This document shows positions 59,801 to 64,000 of a DNA stretch of 64,000 nucleotides, piece after piece. The stretch comes from CBDBLK01 sp965215445. Its GTDB lineage: Bacteria; Bdellovibrionota; Bacteriovoracia; Bacteriovoracales; Bacteriovoracaceae. Every line of letters starts with the position of its first letter. The stretch's first letter is position 1. The notes under the pieces were generated by a model. The model saw only the letters and a list, made by a program, of their open reading frames with translations, did no database searches and had not been told where the DNA came from. A program made the translations under genes and the position numbers. Location: the NCBI GenBank assembly GCA_965215445.1, contig CBDCDT010000002.1, positions 1,426,001 to 1,490,000 of the forward strand, written 5' to 3'.

Positions 59801-61106
59801 CCGAGAGCGACTTGTAGGCATCGTCCCCGAAGAAGATGTCACCTTGGCCAAAATTGTTTTAGGTTTTGATCAAAGTGCCACTTTGAAAATAGGAAATGCA
59901 CTCAAGGCGGATGATTTTCGGGGGGCGAGGAGGGAACTCTCCCGCGCAGTTCAGGCCGGCCACACGGTGGTCGACGAAACGCCGGAGGTGATAAACGTCC
60001 ACACTGCGAAGGAGATGGCCAAGTATTTTCAAAATGACCCGCGAAGGTTTGCCTATCTCTTAAATGTCTTCGTTGGCAAACTCAAAAAACGTGCCCGTTA
60101 TACCGACACCCACAAACCATTAGTGCTACCAAGGGAAGCGGGCGTGTTGAGTTCGATACGCCGCCTGCGTTTAAAACGCGCTCAGCGTTTAAGTGGCTGG
60201 CTTCCCACGACGGAAAAATTTTACCGCGAAGTGCGGGCATTGAATGTCGGAGGGGGCGAACTCGAAGCTTATATCTTAAGAAACATGGATGAATTGGATG
60301 CATTGTTTACCGAACTCCCCATCAAATGGACGGAGGTCCCCTTTCACGTCATTTTTCAGGGGATGCCCCAACGGGAAGCTCTGGGGGGAACCCGCTACAT
60401 TGATGGCCTCTATGGCATGGCCAACAAACTGATGGTGAGAACCCTTTTCAAAGCGCGCTCACAACTGCTTTATCAAATCGGCAAGCGCCAAAACCGCGAG
60501 ATTTTACAGCAGGGGCCGGAAATGATTCACCGATCGACCCCTGAAAACATACGTTCTTTTAAAAGGGTGGTTTTCAATGCCATTCAAGACGCAACTCCAG
60601 AGCAAGCGCGTGCGCTCTCTGATGTCTATGAGCGCGCACAAGATGCCATTACCAGCAAAGTTGTCGAAAGTTTTGGAAGACGAAAACGGAGAAGACTCAC
60701 AAGGCTTCTGCAAAAGCATGCTTCCGAAAACCCGAACCTCTCCGAACACGATTTTTTAAAGCAGATTTTATTTTCTCCTCGGAGTGCCTCACAGAGCGCT
60801 GCCTCGGACACGATATGGGAATCCATCTCGTCACAAAAAGTTTTTGAAATCGAAGAAGTCGGAGAGTCTGTCTTGCAAACCGCTCAGCGGCTCTCTCAAC
60901 GCAGCGGTGTCAATTTGCAGGCCACCGCCCGGCGGCTGCTGCCTCAAGGTAAAGATGTCGATTCGCAAGTTGCCCTGCGGTTGTCTCAACGTGAAATCGC
61001 TCAGTACGACGACGAACTCGAGGCCCTTACGCTTTTAAATAAATACTATGACGCCCTCAAGCTTGCGGAGTTAAAAAAGCGGCCGGATGTGGTTGAGATT
61101 CTCTAG
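56826..61106 (+). CDS. Very large exported protein of unknown function
   Basis: 1426 residues from a GTG at 56826, seven bases after AGGAG; the signal peptide is LSLLVQLLCFQLAFAPSILQA. The N-terminal 850 residues are mostly helical and acidic. Two membrane-like helices occur at about residues 880-925 (YIGAMMTGAFATVLAGSIC, GGLCAPLMVAMPAIGIGTYG) and a third near 960 (TWAWLAIELTGIAAFSGVTARAL). The last 480 residues are basic and include KRAQRLSGWLPTTEKFYREVRALN, a segment like that of large predator or toxin-like proteins. Not recognised. It is a single-gene unit after the terminator and ends 4 bases before the rpsT stop. Confidence 0.6.
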   Translation: MNLKMKKFGLSLLVQLLCFQLAFAPSILQAQTTDGNSTAALDRELTELGNVFKNALEGYGEHAVKLEKEEEDIPPLKPEYLVSPYRRAKNVKSEVARLLYDSSVSVEERRRILLSYAENIIAPIRDLDQHTNISTHQEFWIEFPGVLNEGDGDSDFRRQLAIGQYDREQIENVASALEATTSGGEENQLSEEQQSALSDRSPPNPPYLEAVSSGSEMRLRFSPGEVIQRDIQALIKVPTVKNIVRASKWKTLRNILQEIFLASAKNGENRAPIDIPTSCQTRDNGSWPKTLNSPYSAEEGEAHIETALFEAGFLPNTTTTEEGVREANENYYLYYRDRNPLTSSYPAPIPWERMQTIMQGLTGKSGKEFGEGLHPDFDDYSDFSLILQIKGWPESLQEQIIPALVQSMFLPSSSEEENALYDGVENFLYPLAIEQGAEEISEYGLTPFLLQTMLDKEVVTVEGLLDSDLRATLGRAIKIPFPSLYGSPYWRGWAFERLDDWGERALESPETFHLVRTFHQVCRQFSKLPSLCQRDIRGDEQKVRQFVQDVRHYIDELVLGDEYLPTRRLDTEAHQGNYQVLARLWNYLRDHTSGLPSASISEKDYLLEQMAAENPWAVLRLGYLIARQERPELKDALGRAFRPLKLHLPLVPHHGNRVLNVPEKAAYWEEERKKLWTQNNLLFQKDARGEQTYYQKFQKVVSQTFLTKKQVEDFLDQNPGVTLSDEIWEELDALFEGDQGRLSEFLYSLYQLRGDTAAQARRLRQFTQRQGFDERPLSAKTNFLFVDSSAKQILLTELLKEAAALKKDRLLAKLDQICQYSEEDFRELQTLFHATSTQHQNLGQSEERIQEVSAKLEEMVGTEEMGDWWYIGAMMTGAFATVLAGSICTAMSGGLCAPLMVAMPAIGIGTYGSQLELIRREGLRKWRANQNVKFVGSMAELGFAEVESSREVRRTWAWLAIELTGIAAFSGVTARALKMGNRTFTNAFRGEGRERLVGIVPEEDVTLAKIVLGFDQSATLKIGNALKADDFRGARRELSRAVQAGHTVVDETPEVINVHTAKEMAKYFQNDPRRFAYLLNVFVGKLKKRARYTDTHKPLVLPREAGVLSSIRRLRLKRAQRLSGWLPTTEKFYREVRALNVGGGELEAYILRNMDELDALFTELPIKWTEVPFHVIFQGMPQREALGGTRYIDGLYGMANKLMVRTLFKARSQLLYQIGKRQNREILQQGPEMIHRSTPENIRSFKRVVFNAIQDATPEQARALSDVYERAQDAITSKVVESFGRRKRRRLTRLLQKHASENPNLSEHDFLKQILFSPRSASQSAASDTIWESISSQKVFEIEEVGESVLQTAQRLSQRSGVNLQATARRLLPQGKDVDSQVALRLSQREIAQYDDELEALTLLNKYYDALKLAELKKRPDVVEIL

Positions 61107-61110
61107 GGGA

Positions 61111-61371
61111 CTAGAGACGACCGGCCTGGGTACTCAAACGGCCAACTTTCCGGGCCGCCGTATTGCGCGCCACAACTCCCTTTTTGGCCAGGCGGGCGAG
61201 CAGGGATTGCATTTGGGGGATGGCCGCCAGGGCGGCCTTTTTATCTTTGCCGGTGATGGCAGCGCGCACTTTTTTGATGGCGGTTCGCGCCGCGGACATT
61301 TGGGAGCGGTTAAGCGCAGTGCGCATTGTGGTCTGCTTGACTCGTTTTTTGGCGGATTTGTGATGGGGCAT
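61111..61371 (-). CDS. rpsT: 30S ribosomal protein S20
   Basis: 86 residues, typical. PHHKSAKKRVKQTTMRTALNRS at the N-terminus and LARLAKKGVVARNTAARKVGRL at the end are S20. GGAGGA precedes the ATG. It binds 16S rRNA helix 44. Single gene. Confidence 0.95.
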   Translation of the reverse strand: MPHHKSAKKRVKQTTMRTALNRSQMSAARTAIKKVRAAITGKDKKAALAAIPQMQSLLARLAKKGVVARNTAARKVGRLSTQAGRL

Positions 61372-61480
61372 AAATTCCTCCGTGGGAAAAGTAAAAGTTC
61401 ATCCAGGTTTTACTCCAGTTTTTCCCGGATTGGCAAGCTCTCCTTGCCCATTGGACTTTCCAAAAGTATGATCCCCCAGA

Positions 61481-62338
61481 ATGAAGGCAACAGTCGAAAA
61501 TATAGGGGTGGTGGGGGCCGGCCAGATGGGGCGGGGAATCGCTCAGGTCGCCGCTTCTTGTGGACTTTCAGTAAAAATGTACGATGTTTCACGCGAAGCA
61601 TTGGAAGCGGCCATGGCCTTTATCGAAAGGCAGCTTGGGCGTGGAGTGGAAAAGGGCAAATGGGACGAAAGTCACGCAGAGGCCACTTTGAAGCGCTTGA
61701 GTTTGACCGATCGTTTGGAGCAATTGGGAGAGAGCGAGCTTATTATCGAGGCGGCGACGGAAAATAAGGCGGTGAAGTTTGATATTTTCCGGCAGCTCGA
61801 CGAAGTGGCCGCGGCCCACGCCGTTTTGGCCAGCAATACCTCTTCGATTTCGATTACGGAAATAGCGGCGGTCACCGAGCGCCCCGAACGGGTGGTGGGG
61901 ATGCACTTTATGAATCCGGTGCCGGTCATGCCCTTGGTGGAAGTGATCGGCGGCCTGGAAAGCGGCCAGCAGAGCATCGAACTGGTCGAAGAAGTCGCCC
62001 AAACCATGGGCAAGGTTTGTATCCGCGCCAAAGACGTTGCCGGTTTTACCGTCAACCGCATTCTCATGCCCATGATTAACGAGGCCATTTACACTTTTTA
62101 CGAGGGAGTTTCTTCAAAAGAGGATATTGACCGGGGCATGAAGTTGGGAACTAACTGGCCGATGGGGCCGCTCACGCTGGCCGATTTCATTGGGCTGGAT
62201 ACCTGTTTGGCGATTATGCAGGTTTTGCACGAAGGCCTGGGAGACGACAAGTACCGCCCTTGCCCGCTTTTAAAGCAATACGTCTCGGCCGGGAGGATGG
62301 GGAAAAAATCGGGGAGAGGATTTTATGACTACACTTGA
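61481..62338 (+). CDS. hbd: 3-hydroxyacyl-CoA (3-hydroxybutyryl-CoA) dehydrogenase
   Basis: 285 residues. Rossmann motif IGVVGAGQMGRGIAQVAA, catalytic His and Glu in GMHFMNPVPVMPLVEVI, DVAGFTVNRILMPMINEA, and the C-terminal GPLTLADFIGLDTCLAIMQVLHEGLGD. It oxidises 3-hydroxyacyl-CoA with NAD, or the reverse in butyrate/PHB routes. Overlaps the hydratase gene by 14 bases. Confidence 0.93.
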   Translation: MKATVENIGVVGAGQMGRGIAQVAASCGLSVKMYDVSREALEAAMAFIERQLGRGVEKGKWDESHAEATLKRLSLTDRLEQLGESELIIEAATENKAVKFDIFRQLDEVAAAHAVLASNTSSISITEIAAVTERPERVVGMHFMNPVPVMPLVEVIGGLESGQQSIELVEEVAQTMGKVCIRAKDVAGFTVNRILMPMINEAIYTFYEGVSSKEDIDRGMKLGTNWPMGPLTLADFIGLDTCLAIMQVLHEGLGDDKYRPCPLLKQYVSAGRMGKKSGRGFYDYT

Positions 62339-63119
62339 TTTCGAGACTTTGTCGCTGGAGAAGTCTAAAAATTTTGTCACCCTTGAGATTAACCGTCCCG
62401 AAAAACTCAATGCTCTCAATCTTCAAGTATTAAAAGAGTTGGAGGCCTGCCTGACTTCCCTGCAAAAGGAAGCGTCACTGAGAGGCCTGATTTTGACCGG
62501 TGCGGGAGATCGCGCTTTTGTCGCCGGGGCCGACATTAAAGAAATGGCGGCGATGGACAGCGAAAGGGCGCACGCTTTTGGTGTGCTCGGGCAAAAGGTG
62601 ACCTTGATGTTGGAAAATCTCAGCATCCCCGTCATCGCTTGCGTGAACGGTCACGCTTTGGGGGGAGGGTGCGAGATGGCCATGAGTGGCGATTTTATCT
62701 ACGCCACTGAAAATGCGGTCTTTGGACAGCCGGAAGTTAAGCTCGGTCTGATTCCGGGTTTTGGCGGCACTCAAAGGCTGGCGCGTCTGGTGGGGCGTCA
62801 GCGCGCCCGGGAAATCATTTACTCCGGTCGGATGGTTTCAGCACAAGAGGCATTGCAGATGGGATTGGTGCTAAAACTTTTCCCCACCAAGGAAGCACTC
62901 GTGGAGGCGGCCTTTCAGAGTCTTGAAACTATCTCCAAGGCCTCGCCTCTGGCGGTGGCAACGGCCAAAAAAGTTATCAACCGTGGTTGTGATTTGACCG
63001 TGGAACAGGGCCTCGAACTGGAGGCCGCACAGTTTAGTGCCATTTTTAACTCCCAGGATATGCGGGAGGGAACCAGGGCCTTTGTGGAAAAGCGCCCGCC
63101 ACAATTTAGCGGAAAATAG
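62325..63119 (+). CDS. Enoyl-CoA hydratase
   Basis: 264 residues, crotonase fold. AFVAGADIKEMAAM (oxyanion-hole GAD), ACVNGHALGGGCEMAMSGDFIYA and FGQPEVKLGLIPGFGGTQRLARLVG with the catalytic Glu pair are clear. It hydrates trans-2-enoyl-CoA, adjacent to the hbd step. One base separates it from the acyl-CoA dehydrogenase gene, so the three form one operon. Confidence 0.93.
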   Translation: MTTLDFETLSLEKSKNFVTLEINRPEKLNALNLQVLKELEACLTSLQKEASLRGLILTGAGDRAFVAGADIKEMAAMDSERAHAFGVLGQKVTLMLENLSIPVIACVNGHALGGGCEMAMSGDFIYATENAVFGQPEVKLGLIPGFGGTQRLARLVGRQRAREIIYSGRMVSAQEALQMGLVLKLFPTKEALVEAAFQSLETISKASPLAVATAKKVINRGCDLTVEQGLELEAAQFSAIFNSQDMREGTRAFVEKRPPQFSGK

Positions 63120-63120
63120 A

Positions 63121-64000
63121 GTGAGTTTACTTTCACAATACCGGGAAACCAGAGAGCTATTGGCCAAATTCAGCGATTTTGAAGTCGCTCCCCTGGCGGC
63201 CGCGATTGACCGCGATGGCCACATCCCCGATTCCCTGCGAACTAAATTGGCGGAAGGCGGTTTTATGGGCATCTTTGTGCCCGAACGCTACGGTGGGGCA
63301 CAAATGGATTTTGCCTCTTACTCTTTTTTGATCGAGGAATTGGCGCGCGCTTGCGCCTCTACCAGCGTGATGGTTTCTGCCCACAGTTCCCTGGCCACCT
63401 GGCCGGTTTTGGCCTTTGGGAGCGAGGAGCAAAAAGAAAAGTACCTCCCCAAACTGGCCTCGGGGGAGTGGACGGGTTGTTTTTGTTTGTCCGAGCCGGG
63501 GGCCGGTTCCGATGCCGCCTCCTTGACCACCATGGCCCGCGACGACGGAGATCACTATTTGCTTTCGGGAGTGAAAAACTGGATTACCAACGGCAAAGAG
63601 GCCAATCTTGCCATCGTTTTTGCCAAGACTGAAAAGACCGACGACCACAAGGGGATGAGCGCTTTGATCGTCGAGACTGATACGCCGGGATTCAACGTTC
63701 AAAAGGAAGAGGATAAACTGGGGATACGCGGTTCTTCCACCACCCAGATACTCTTCGATTCCGTGCGCGTGCCCAAGACCAATTTGCTGGGAAAGGAGGG
63801 CAAGGGGTTTTCCATCGCCCTGGCCACGCTCGACGGGGGGAGAATTGGCATTGCCGCCCAGGCGTTGGGAATTGCCCAGGGGGCCTTCGATTACGCCAAA
63901 AAATATGCCCTCGAACGGATTCAGTTTAAAAGACCGATCGCCAAATTGCAGGCGATTCAATTTATGTTGGCGGATATGAGCATGAAAATCGCAGCGGCGC
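63121..64000 (+). CDS. Acyl-CoA dehydrogenase (partial, cut by window edge)
   Basis: GTG start at 63121; 293 residues before the edge. CLSEPGAGSDAASLTTMA, WITNGKEA, GIRGSSTTQILFDSVRVP and ERIQFKRPIAKLQAIQFMLADM are short-chain (butyryl-CoA type) acyl-CoA dehydrogenase signatures; the catalytic Glu lies beyond the edge. It would complete a fatty-acid oxidation or reverse butyrate cycle with the two upstream genes. Confidence 0.92.
   Translation, partial: MSLLSQYRETRELLAKFSDFEVAPLAAAIDRDGHIPDSLRTKLAEGGFMGIFVPERYGGAQMDFASYSFLIEELARACASTSVMVSAHSSLATWPVLAFGSEEQKEKYLPKLASGEWTGCFCLSEPGAGSDAASLTTMARDDGDHYLLSGVKNWITNGKEANLAIVFAKTEKTDDHKGMSALIVETDTPGFNVQKEEDKLGIRGSSTTQILFDSVRVPKTNLLGKEGKGFSIALATLDGGRIGIAAQALGIAQGAFDYAKKYALERIQFKRPIAKLQAIQFMLADMSMKIAAA

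Overview
The window is about 64 kb of bacterial chromosome with moderate GC, dense coding and short spacers. It reads as a Gram-negative, probably motile bacterium of the Bdellovibrio/Bacteriovorax kind (Bdellovibrionota). The grounds are many signal peptides and lipoproteins, outer-membrane barrel proteins, PilZ and DksA, two matches to the flagellar sigma-28 promoter consensus, RNase Y, and a probable sphingolipid (ceramide) operon. Sphingolipids are known from Bacteriovorax stolpii. The taxonomic call is inference. No tRNA, rRNA or CRISPR array was seen.

Layout. 1-9.7 kb: an M16 peptidase pair (left gene cut by the window edge), a secreted formylglycine-enzyme-like protein, the rnc-era-der GTPase/RNase III operon, a degenerate tyrosine recombinase, dksA and a PilZ protein. 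9.7-13.3 kb: a likely ceramide operon made of a serine palmitoyltransferase, a GNAT-fold ceramide synthase candidate, a 53-residue protein and an extended SDR reductase. 13.4-18.2 kb: a second FGE-like protein, then pdxJ-nnr-tsaE. 18.2-20 kb: two cassettes for cysteine-rich secreted proteins, each with a nine-C tract between start codon and signal peptide, flanking a coiled-coil protein. 20-29 kb: epmA, ftsY, zapA, fthC, rny, an APC permease, and a nuclease-like gene split by an in-frame TGA. 28-37 kb: dsbD-DUF493-gpsA, a hybrid histidine kinase, rplY, a METTL25-like methyltransferase, a phosphopantetheinyl transferase and an A-type carrier-like protein. 37-43.2 kb: a multicopper oxidase fused to an outer-membrane-like domain, its standalone paralogue, an IS1111-type element, a truncated Rpn nuclease gene and the third cysteine-rich cassette. 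43.2-50 kb: a large protein of unknown role, a sigma-28-type promoter before an acidic protein, rsmD-coaD, and an outer-membrane protein with a lipoprotein. 50-61 kb: a PIN-PhoH protein with an apparent CTG start, then large secreted proteins including one of about nine tandem repeats. 61-64 kb: rpsT and a beta-oxidation-type operon (3-hydroxyacyl-CoA dehydrogenase, enoyl-CoA hydratase, acyl-CoA dehydrogenase cut by the edge).

The most striking observation is the three-copy cysteine-rich family. Each copy has the same weak promoter six bases from the ATG (apparently leaderless), the same start peptide, exactly nine C, and then a signal peptide and mature protein in the wrong frame. One extra C, or a -1 shift, would join the frames. 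Joined, the products have 196, 187 and 202 residues, and each mature part has 17 cysteines although the sequences after the leader differ. This looks like an undescribed phase-variable or frameshift-controlled surface or secreted protein family.
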